Below, one piece after another: positions 28,101 through 40,100 of a stretch of DNA of 64,000 nucleotides. The notes below the pieces were generated by a model. It had not been told where the DNA came from. It made no database searches and was given only the letters and a program-made list of their open reading frames with translations. The DNA comes from Rhynochetos jubatus (Eukaryota > Chordata > Aves > Eurypygiformes > Rhynochetidae). Made by a program: the position numbers and the translations under genes. The stretch covers positions 10,038,142-10,102,141 of the forward strand of contig CM050654.1 in NCBI GenBank assembly GCA_027574665.1, written 5' to 3'. Every line of letters starts with the position of its first letter. The first letter of the stretch is position 1.

Positions 28101-31100
28101 GACTGTGACCTAACGTTAACCTCGTGTGTGTGTGATAGAGCAGCGTACTCTGTGTACCAGTGTCGTTACCAACGTCATGGTCCGTAACGTCTGGGAGACA
28201 CGGCCTGTTCTGACACCACAGGACAATACCCCGTGGGCCACACTGTGTGCAGGACGAAGCTGTGGGACACACTGCCAGTACTGCAGCAGACGGTGATCCT
28301 CATGTCATTCACAGCCTTCAGTTGTTTTGGCTGTGTCAAACCCATGAAGAGTTTAATTTAACAGAAGCTTTTTTTTAAAGAAGCCCCTTTCGCTGCGGTA
28401 AATCGCGCTAATTTTCAAAGGTTTTTTGCTCTGCGGTATCAAATGCTTTGGGGGCTGTTGCTGCAGGAAGCAGAAATATTAGGACTCTTATCAAACAGAA
28501 TTTTGTTACGAATATCTTACTCCTTTTTTACCAGTTAACAGAGGGAACAGTATTACTGATCCGAGTTAAAGCTTAGTTCTCTTGAGCTCTTACCCTCACA
28601 GTCCTCTGGTCAGTCCAGCCCTCATTTCTCTTTCGTGGCTTAGTGCTGTTAAAGTTCAGAACGGGTATCCCTGGTGAGAACGCGTGCCTTCCTGACAAGT
28701 AACAGAGACGTGGCCTTAATGCAGTACGCCTGGGTGTACCTCTCCTAAGAAGTCTGTGGCCCTAGACAGAGTGTATCATACTGAGTTGTTCTAGTGGGCC
28801 GTGTGTGTAATACAGCTCCCGAATGCAGGTGAGAAAGTGTAAAATCAGTTTCAGACAGCAAAATTTGCCATGAGGAGACTGGCAAGCAAGTTCGAGTACG
28901 CTTTGGCTGCACCACTGAAATGTAGGGTTAGGCTAACAGAGCTCAGTTACACGGCAGGGAAGCTGAGGCTCGTTTACTCTGTTTAACAAATTATGAGTTC
29001 CAGTATCTATGCTTCAGCTTAGGTGGCTGAAGGCTGAGCTGCAAGCGTCCTTACAGGGGGCTGGAGAGACGGAATTGTAACTTAAAGAATATTGCAGCTT
29101 TGAAAATATCCCGTGGAGCGCGTTAGCTAAAGCACAGAGAAGCGCAGTGATCCCGTTTCTGAAGGGACTGTAGGTACCAGACAATGTATTTAGCAGCGTG
29201 TATGGACATGCTGCTGCAGGTTTACTGCCCCAAGCCCATGTCGCCGTGGATTTTTCTCTCTACTAATATGTAAAAATCCATTTCACAGTTACTGGTGACT
29301 ATTGCGACTCCATTAAGCTTTATAGCTATACTACATTAATCTAATGACTGCTTTTCAATCTACACTATAGAGTGGCTTTCCAGGACCCCCCGGTCCCAGT
29401 GGCCCCCCTGGCCCACCTGGACATGCAGGTCCCCCTGTAAGTAAAATTAACCTTTTCCTAACCAACTCATATTCTTTTATGTAAGCTTCTCCTTTTCTCT
29501 GTCATAAATATTAGGTATATTTCCAAGTGATAAATCTAGATGCTATGCTGAAGAATTCTATGGATAAATGTCATCTCTTAACTGGGATGTCCCCCGTGTG
29601 CACCAGCAATACTGAACGGCTGAGGGCTATAAGCTCTACTTGCTTGTGCGTGCGTTCCCCAGTGCTTGCTGCAGTTCTGTGGGGTGTTGGCTGAGGTTGT
29701 CTTAAGAGATACCACAGCCTGTCATCCTCTGTTAACATTCCCAAATCTTTATTCATACAAAGGTTTAGCAGGAGGTACAGGAAAGTGGGAATCCCGGTAC
29801 ACATTCAGTGAACAAACCAAGGGTCTGAGTTTTTTGACGGACGTCTCCTTTCAGAGGAGTAGATTTGATCCCTTTCTCATGGAGGCATGTTCTGCTTGGT
29901 CCTCCCGATTCTCCTTTGGTCATTTGGCGACAGTTCTGACTAACGTTTTCCTTACGATTATGAGATTGTGGTAAAATACAGTAGCACCATGGAGCGATGC
30001 ATGTAACTGTTCACATCCTAACTGGTTTTGTGCTGCGTTACAGGGCTCTGCTGGATACCAAGGCTCCCCCGGAGAACCGGGACAACCTGGCGCTCCCGTA
30101 CGTATGCATTACATATCACTATAGTTCAAGGCATGATCTTACAAGCATGAACCTGTGTCGTCACTGGAGCTCACAGTTCATCCTGCCTGCCTACTGTCGT
30201 GTATGTCAAATGCACAAGTATTTGATGACACCTAATGCATTTTAAGTTTGAAAGACACTTCAGATGTATTTTATGGTTAACTTGAATTATTGTTCTGCAG
30301 GGACCTCCAGGCCCTGTTGGAATGATAGGCCCCGTTGGTCCACCAGGAAAAGATGTAAGTTCACTATTATTCATCCAGTGATTAATAAATGGGAAGAAAG
30401 CTCATTGCGTGGTCAGGTAGCAGAGCACATCGATGCCATTGCATTTAAGAATTTTAACGCCTCCCTATTTCTCAATTTGACAACAAGAGTGTAAGAAACT
30501 ACATTTGCCTTCCATGAGTTCCACATGTCCATGCCCCAGAAAGTTTCACTTCTAGCAGCCAATTTGATTCACGCAATTTAAAAATAGAAGAAAACCTAAA
30601 CATGAAGTTCCCTCTTTTGAGCTGGTGCGAAACAAGTCGGCAGTTACAAAGAAAAGCAGGTAGTAGTGGTAGTTGCCTGCTCCCTTCAAATCTTGCTGTG
30701 AGAGTTAAGGCTGTTAAAGCCCCTTGTCTGGCACAGCAGCAAGTCCTGAATAGGTATAGTACAGTGCAAGACCATCAGCTAAATATTTCGTCCATTTGAG
30801 TGTTTCACCATGAAAAATGAGTTTTCTGTGATCATCTTTTCCCTAGAAATCGGCTTGAAATAAATTAGATGTTAACCAAAATCTTGTTAAAAATGGAGTT
30901 AGTAAATTCTGGCCACTGTTTTTCCGAAGGCAGTCATATACTGAATTGTCACCCTCATATTGATTTCCTCCACTGCCTTTGGTGGAAGTTTCCCCTGCTT
31001 ATTCTGACGTCCCTTCGTCTTCCAGGACTGGCTTTTCGCCAGTCACTGAAGCAATAATAGCAAAGCAGTCAAAAAATTGTACTTTCCTTCAATAGGGAGA

Positions 31101-34100
31101 ACCAGGAAGACCAGGGAGAAATGGAGATCGTGGAATCCCTGGATTACCGGTATGGAAAAGCCCCCAGTAACAGTGGTCTTCTAATCAAAGGTTCTGCTTC
31201 CTACTTTAAATCGGCCAAGTGAACGTGACACACAATGAACACTGGCTTGTGTCCTTCCCATTGTAAGTATGTAATTTATTCACCTTTCTGTATTTGTGTG
31301 TTTAGGGTCACAAGGGACACCCTGGAATGCCTGGAATGCCCGGAATGAAAGGTCAACGAGTAAGTACTGAGTACAGCTGAGTCAGTTACTCCACCTGAAT
31401 TATGGTGCTGCATGGCTGTGCTCTTTCAGTCATCACTTCCCAGTGAAAGAGACTGTCACAGAACTGAAGAGCAGTTTCTGGACAACGTACTCGGACCTCC
31501 CATAACAAAGACTGATACATTTTATCTAGGTACCTCAGTTGTAGAGCTCCATCCCCCGCGCGGGGCTACAGCACGCCTTCCAGAAAAGCATCCTTCCATA
31601 CCTAACAGCCATGGAGAGATGGAGGATTCAGAATTTGCTTTCAAAAAGTGTTCAATAGCTGACAGCACTCAGTATTAAAAATACGTCCCTTTATATGAGT
31701 TGGTGTTGAAGTTTAACGTTTTGCCAAGAGGAATCAAGTTTTCCAGAATGCAGGAGAAATACTAACCACAGTCACGGTTTTCCTTTCCCATAGGGTTTTG
31801 ATGGAAAAGATGGTGCCAGAGGTGACAGCGGTGCTCCTGGTCCGAAGGTAAAAATCTGTAGTGTCATCTCTGTAGCGGGCAGTCCATTGATCTACTGTCC
31901 ATCGATCGGTAGTAGACAGACACGCTTTGCATATTATGCAACTATAAAAATCCATTAAAGAATCCATGTCATGTCCCAGTTTTGCAGACGTAACAAAGAT
32001 GAGATTCCAAAATGAAAGGACATGCCTGGAGGATCTGACTTCATTGCATAATAGTGAAAGACCAAGTTGTCTTCATTTTTTTTTTCTTTTCCTCTTTAAA
32101 TATATTGGTTGGGCCCTTGCTTAGACTTCTGAGACCTCCCAGCCCTCAGTTCATGCTGAGGACACTCAGCACTACACTGAAAGGGGCGACGGATCGGGCT
32201 GTCTTGTTTCTGTGTCTCCTCCCCTTGAATAAACCAAAAAATATTCTCCCCAAAGTTCACGCCGTCATTGGTGTTTTCTTTCCATAACAGGGTGAAACTG
32301 GCCTTCCTGGAGCAAATGGATCACCAGGCCAACCGGTAAATATGTGCACGCTGCAGGATTTAAATGGAAGTGCCCACGGCACTTTCTTCTAACGTCCAAC
32401 ACCACTGAGATGTGCAGATAAGAGCAGTGTCTCTTTGCCAGGCCATATTCTTTTGGAAGCCACGTGACAGACTTGTTTTCTTATGTTTTCTAGGGACCAA
32501 GAGGTCCAGCTGGCGAACGAGGAAGACCTGGGAATCCTGGCGGCCCTGTAAGTAACTGCAGCTGTTGCTCTTACCCAGGAGCAGCACGTATCTTGTTTCA
32601 ATAGGTTGGGGATTCCCTGCTTCATAGATTTATCTTAAAGCAGTTGTAATGCAAGGGATTAGAAAACCATATAGCATCTGTAAAATCATACACCAGAACT
32701 TTTCAGTCCCCACTTAAAGACACAACCCTTCTGACTCACAACATGTTCACCATTTTATTCTCTATTTCCTTTTTAAATGGACAGATCACACGTTGAGGGA
32801 GGGAGAATTCAGTGTTTCAGCAAAAGCTCAGGTTCAGCCAGGAGGAACTGGGAGGAGGAGTGGAAGCAATGGGCAGCAGCACGAGACAGAGAGGGAAAAA
32901 ATGCCATCATCTCGGAAGTAACTTGCAGGAAAGAGATAAAATTACTCGTTGACCCAGATTAGGGTGTGTTCTTTGCTCTGCAGGAGTCACAGTTCATTGC
33001 GTCAACGCAATCACAACACGCAGCTGAAGTACAGTAACCAGCAACTTGCTGGTACGAACGCTGCAGAACCTGAGTAGCGGCCCTGGTCTAACATGCCTGC
33101 AAGACAGGCAACAGCGTTTAAATCCTGCCGCTCTTGGCTAGGGTTTTGGAGAGAGATTGTAGTCTTTTATGGGAATTAGGTTACCTGTTCCTTTGAAATA
33201 TACAGCATCTGTTGTGATCTTAGTTATTTCACTAAAGAACTGGCCACACCGATGATGCTTCGTAACTGTTATTTCCTTAAGAAATCGAAATACAGTTTTG
33301 TGTCCTGCTGTCTCATCATTTCAGCACATAAGGGGATGGGTATTCCTTCAGGAACATTTAGTCAGTTGTCATTTTAGAGTTTCACAGTCGAGGAATCCTT
33401 GGGTTATGGCAAACTGCGTGGGAACGTGCAGACACAAAAAGGTGGCCTGTGGGTGACAGGCGTTAAAGCACGTGGGTTCTGTGTGAGGGTAGTGCTCTGT
33501 CCCCAACACCGCTCTTCTTTCTGCAGGGTACCCATGGCAAAGACGGATCTCCAGGAGCAGCAGGCCCACCCGTAAGGACTCTTACAGATGTCTGACTTCA
33601 AGTATTTGTGTAGCTGGAACCTGGTTTCTGCCCGCTGGTGTTCTGCAGTGCTGGCAAACCCCAGGCTGGGCTGCGCCGGCTTAAGGCTGAGCATGTTACT
33701 CAGTCCTTTTTCATGGCTGTCGGTTGCGGTACATGAAGCACACGATGAAACAGGAGAGCTTTGACACTGTAGATCATACAGTGCCTAAATCCAAACCCAC
33801 AGTGCTCCGAGAGAACACATAAACGGGTGCAATTGCTGTTCCTTATGCTGATCAAATTTTTAATGTTCCTACCATCATTTAGCTGTCTGAGATGAGCAAA
33901 GATTTTTCCTTCCCATCTGCCTACAAACCTGACGTCCACTTGTACGTGTAACAGTTATATTGGCTCCTTTTCCTCCTCACCGTTTTTATAATTAAAACAC
34001 ATTTTGGACATATTTTATAACAATCTCTAATGATAGCTTTCTGGGTTTTAAATTTACACCACCGAAATTTAGCTGAACATGTCAAAGTCAGGGTACCTAA

Positions 34101-37100
34101 GATGTAGGTGTAATATTTTAGGACTAGCCAAACTTCACCTTCTGCAGCATGATTTATATTCGCTATTTTGCCAGGTGTTTCCTTACTCAGAGAAAAATCT
34201 AATAATCAGACTTTTTTTTTTTTTTAAACAAAATTAACTCCATATGGCTTTTACCTCTTGTACTAATAGTATTTCTTTCACTTTTAAGGGTCCCGCTGGT
34301 CCCCCTGGAACTGCAGGATTTCCAGGCTCTCCAGGTTTTAAGGTATGCAGCTAAAGATGCATGGTAAGGTGGGATTTGGTCCTTTCTCTAGCTAGCCAGC
34401 CTGTGTCACTATACGTCTTCATTTTATGAGTTCTCCTTCTGGCTGCTCTTGCAGTGTCTGCAAGCCTAGAACTGATGTGTTTGCATATGCAGCACGAGAC
34501 AAGCCCTGTCCTCATCACCTTCATGAATAGGCACCCCAAAACACCATGAAGTGGTAGACCCAGTGCTTTATGTTGCACACGGGAGGGGCTCGGGTTAACT
34601 TCCTGCAACTTGGAGGAGCCATGCAGGGGGTTGGCGGGAGTGCACTGGTACCTTGTGCCTCAGCACCGGGGTCACTGTGCTGATTTGGCTCTTGCACTCG
34701 GGGGGGGTGGTAACCTTCTTCCCAAATCACACCAAGGTGCCACAGCAGAGGAAGAAACCACGAACCTAATACTTACTGCCCTGGAGACAAGATTAAAACT
34801 CATTCATTTTCCCCTTTTCCTGTTTTTCCATAGGGTGAAGCTGGTCCTCCTGGTCCTGCTGGTGCTAGTGGTAGTCCTGGAGAGAGAGGGGAACCTGGTC
34901 CTCAGGGTCATGCTGGGCCACCCGGGCCTCAGGTACATAAATAGCACGTGGGAACTGGCAAGTGTTGCGCCAGCTGGTCTTCACAAAGCCCTGCGAGTGC
35001 TTTGGTGTAAGGACACTAGGCTAGCAGCAGCCATTACTGGGACATTTCTATTTTCAGGGCCCTCCTGGAAGAGCTGGAAGCCCCGGCAACAAGGGTGAAA
35101 TGGTGGGTACTTTCCACATCGGTCTTCGGCCGCACTGTGTTGGTGCGGGCGGCTGTTTGGTCAGGGCAGAGTCCAACAACGCTGGGCTCTTTTCATCCCG
35201 GTCTCCTTTTGACTCTCTACAGGGACCTTCTGGTATTCCTGGTGCTCCTGGTCTGCCAGGAGGCCGTGGTCTTCCTGGTCCTCCGGGTACAAGTGGAAAC
35301 CCTGGAGCAAAAGGCACTCCGGTGAGTTACTAATATGCATTACCCTGGTTGTACCACCAGATATGGTGGAAGTAGTGCTGACACCAGTAAAAAACCCACA
35401 CTGCCGTTGTCCTGTTCACTTGGGATGGCCTAACAAATGATTTTATAATACAGCAATAGGCAGTTCTTGTTATAAATATGTATTTCTTTTCACACGTTAC
35501 TTTAGGCATGGCTACATATAAAATTATATAGATATGGCCATAAGATTCATTCGCTTTCCTAAATTATCAAATCAGAAACACACAACAGAAAAATAACTTA
35601 TCTAAAATGGCCACATTAGACAAAATCTGTTATTTTAAAATACTCATTTCACCTCTTCAGATTCCCACGGGCTGGTGAGTAGACGAGGCGTAGTGACTCA
35701 CACTCTCATTTAACCCAGCACGTTCTTTCCCAAGAGCCTTACACCACACGTAGTTCTTTCTCAAAGAAACGCTCAAGGACTTCAAGTAGAAGTAGCGATG
35801 TCATGTGAAGTACCTCAGAAACAGACATACACTTTTACTCGCTGGCGTTGAAGATGGTATCGCGTCTTTCCTTGGCTGCATTTCTGAGGGCACCCATGCA
35901 TTCCACGTTCAGGTTAACCAGTGCCGGCTAATTCGTTTGCAGAAGGTAAAGGATAGAAACGAGTCAGTAATTTGACAGCTGTCGCAACTGTTTCTGGAAC
36001 AATGGCCATATCTGCAATCCATGTTTTTAATGGGATTTCCTTCTCTTTAGGGAGAACCTGGTAAGAATGGCGCAAAGGGAGACCCAGGCCCAAAAGGCGA
36101 GCGTGTAAGTGATTTTAAAATGCGTTCAGAGACTTCTTCCCAGGAAGTCTGAACCCCGATTCATTCCCCGTACAAAACCCCGGGTTTTCTTTCGGAGACT
36201 TCTAACTAACTTCCCTGCTGGGCTTTGTTGTGGTCAGGGTGAAAATGGCACGCCGGGTGCTCCTGGACCGCCTGGCGAGGAAGGCAAAAGAGGTGCAAAT
36301 GGTGAACCCGGCCAGAACGGCGTACCTGGTACACCCGGAGAAAGGGTAAGCTGCTGCGGGTGGCCACGGGCACGGCGTAATCCTGCGGTAATGCAGAGAC
36401 TGCAAACTCTGGTGCCCAGAAAGCTGTCAGGAGAAATTTGGCTCCGTGACTGTTCTCAGCAAACTCCAGATAGGAACTGGGTTACGAAACTGAGGAGAGG
36501 TGTTACCTAGTTCCTCACCTGAATTGCAGCGCTTGGATCTATCTCAGTCTGAAATAAATTACTTTCTTTTTCTGATACTGAAGAGCAGTGAGCTTGTGCC
36601 TGGAAGTTGTATTGAACAATTCGTGCTGACAAGCAACCATAAACTGTGAGATCTGCGTGGGGGAAAAGATAAATGCAAATTCCAAAATTACTTCTCAGTT
36701 AACAAAAATGAACAGTCATTCATTTCAGCTCTGGAAAGGGAAATTTACACAAATTCTTCTACATTCAGGATGTGACTTTATGTCAGCATCTTCGTCAACA
36801 GACCGTAACTGTCAGTAGTATCAGTAAGAATGATGTTGTCAGGATGTCCTCTGTGCTGTAGTGTCGTTACTGCACACAGGGTTTGGCTAGTAGATGGGAT
36901 AACTTCCCAAAGAGCGTTCTCACAGAGGGATTCCTGAAGTGATTTATTCAACAAAATAAACAGCAACACCCTTACAGACCTGAGACTTCTGTTCCCACTG
37001 AACCGCGGGAGATTGTGCTGATCTGTTTCTAACTAATGGAGTACGAGACCGCAGTGCTTGCCGACGCTGTGAGGAAACAATGCACAGCGAGCAAATGAAT

Positions 37101-40100
37101 CATATTAAATATATGAAGGGGGTTGAAATTTAAATTTTATAATTAAAATTCCGTGTAAGCAATGAAGACAGTAGTAAATAGAAATACTAAAAAATACAAT
37201 GGAGTTCTTCTCAGTATTGAATTAGAAAAGAATAACTGTTGAAGCCTGAATCTGTTGCTTTATTTTTGATATGAATTTAGAAAAAGTCCTGGATAAAGTA
37301 ACTAATGCAGGGCCAGTTAAAAACAATAGAGACAGACTATGATTTCAACAGGAGGGTTGTATCTAAAGAGAAAATAATTCTGTAGAACTTCTTGCTGCAG
37401 CGAAATGTCATTTCCATCTATTTCTTTCATTAATTTTTATAATAATACGTCTAATGTTAAGTAGTTTAGAAAAAAACCCCAGTTGCCATTACGTCAGTCC
37501 TAGTGCCTGTGATCCATCTCGTGTTCTGTCTTTGGCAGGGCTCCCCCGGTTTCCGTGGCTTACCCGGTAGCAATGGACTTCCAGGTGAAAAGGTATAAGT
37601 CCTCCTCTCATAAACACCCCAAACCTCTGCAGAATCCATGTGAATGGAGGATTTCCATTCAGTACGATGCTGATTTCCTTGCCGTGAATTTCGACTCCTT
37701 TTTAGGGTCCTGCAGGTGAGCGTGGCAGCCCAGGCCCTCCTGGCCCCAGTGGACCTGCAGGAGAGCGTGGACAAGATGGAGGCCCAGGTCTTCCCGGAAT
37801 GAGAGTAAGACAGACCTCTGCAAGAGAGCGGCCTGAACGCCATGAGAGATGCCCCATCTGAGCTGATACAATAGCGGAGTCCAATTAGAAAAATATAATT
37901 AATTCCTTTAAGTAGAGTGCACGTGTTCATAGTGCAGTGGCTGCCCATGCAGAGACACGGGGCATTCGGAGAACATCCGTCCCAAGTGAAGAAGGAAGCT
38001 TAGGTGAAGCTGAACGTGCTCCCCACTCCTGAGTACGCCCTGCGCTATCGCGAGATACGGCTTTAGTGTCAGTTAGCGCTGGACGAGTTTCTGTGCCGTC
38101 TGTTTACATTTTAGCGCAAGTTGGAACTTGTTATACAATGCAGGTGTTTACTGACTGAACAGGTACGGGGGTTACTGTCTTTAACTGTGTGATGTGCAAC
38201 TAAAGCAAAGAAGCTGTTGGTCACCTTGTCAGAGCTAACCTGTTGTGCAGCGTGTACGGACCGTCACAACGTTCTGTCAGCTGCACTAAGAATTAGCAGC
38301 TGCTGACAACAGATAGACTGAAATTCAACAGTCAGCCTGACTGCCGGTTTCTGGGAGCCAAACGAGATTTTATTGGAAAGAAACAGAAATTATTTAAAAT
38401 AACAGAAGCAATATTTAAAAATATAAGCCAAGCTAACTAACGTCAGTTGTGTTGCTTTGAAGTAGAGGTCCACAGTCAACATACATATTTTAATTCCTCG
38501 GGTGTTACCATCTGGAATCAGTTTTCTTCCCAAGAAAGGAAAGAATACAATTGTCGTGCACGTTGATTAACCTTTCTCCAATGTCTCCCCTTAATGGGAT
38601 GGGGGGAAATGTGAGGAGTGTTAATCTTTATTGAAGAGGTACTCAAGCAAGTAGTTTAAAATGTGGTTTTACATGTTTATGTTTATGTATCGTAACTTCA
38701 TACTGCACAGTTTAACCTGAAAAATAACACTGTTCTTTCTTCAATTGCAGGGTTTGCCTGGAATTCCAGGAAGCCCTGGAAGCGATGGGAAACCTGGCCC
38801 TCCAGTATGTACATTGTGCAATTATTCCATCCTAATCCCCCTACTGACCTTACCCTCATCCCACAGATCTGCGTGACAGGTTGTTAGCACAGTCCGCTTG
38901 ACTGTCTCTTCTGTTTGTTTGTGTTAATTACCAGAGCACTTTACAGCGTGCTTCGTTATAATGACAATCTGTAAACCTTGTCACGCAATCCTGTTTAACG
39001 TACGGAGTGTACAGAGCCTTGGCTGAAATACGAAGCACAGGTTTTCAACGACAGTGTCTCTAGCCTGATGTCATCCTTTAATGAGTCCTGGATCTTAACG
39101 GGTTTCACCTAACAGCTGCCGTGTCTTCATTTCTTTTTCGCTTATCCCAGGGTAACCAGGGGGAATCTGGCCGCTCTGGTCCACCAGGCCCCCCCGGCCC
39201 ACGTGGTCAACCAGGTGTAATGGGTTTCCCGGGTCCTAAGGGCAACGAGGTGAGTGGGCTTTCTGCACTTCTCCTATGCGTGTGCTTGCTCAGGCCACTG
39301 CTAAGTTGCTCCGCAGTGGGGCCACCTGGCACTGTATCTTCAAGTTACTGTGGGCTGACCAGAAGAGGGGTTCTGATGGTGATCTTTCCCTTTTTTAAGG
39401 GTGCACCAGGTAAGAACGGAGAAAGAGGACCTGGTGGACCACCTGGAACACCTGTAAGTTTCATGAACTCTTTGTTTAATTACATAATAATTACAAAATA
39501 TTAATTGCTCATACCTTTTTGGCTCATTAGACCAACCCATAATCATAGCCGACTTCTGTCCTTGTATAGGGTCCTGCTGGGAAGAATGGTGATGTTGGCC
39601 TCCCAGGGCCTCCTGGACCGACGGTAGGTGTGGTAGTCCCATACGAGCCAATTACCAGTTATTGCCAGGGCGGTCTGGCATCTCCGGAGAGAGGCTGTGA
39701 ATTTAGGGAAGGAAAGTATCTTTCATGATACAAAGAAATCCCCTTTTATGAAGACAAATAAAAGCTCTTCTGTGCCATTATTTTTATAAAGTACTCAAAA
39801 GGTTGTTAGGAGGAACCCGAGTCGGGTGTATCTGGTATAAACTGAAATGCACAGTCAGCTTGGAGCTCTTGGGGATCCACCACCTGTTCAGACTGCAGCA
39901 TATTCTCGCTGCCTTTAACGCTGCTCAGTGCTAGTGTTTCAGACTGGTGTCACGTGTGTGCGTGTGGCTGAAGCACATCTCAGGGCTGGAGTGGGAAGAG
40001 CAGATACCCAAACACCAAGTTACGTCAGTCCTTGGGACTGTGCACTGCCTTCTTCAGACCACGCTAAGGAGCTGTCAGATTAGAGGTGGTGTGGCGGTGT

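Noticed and set aside
34610-35098. 162-codon + strand open frame with Leu/Val-rich repeats (LVLLVLLVL)
   Set aside because: It is exon 16 read in the wrong frame plus flanking intron; the repeat pattern is a frame shift of the Gly-Pro-Pro codons.
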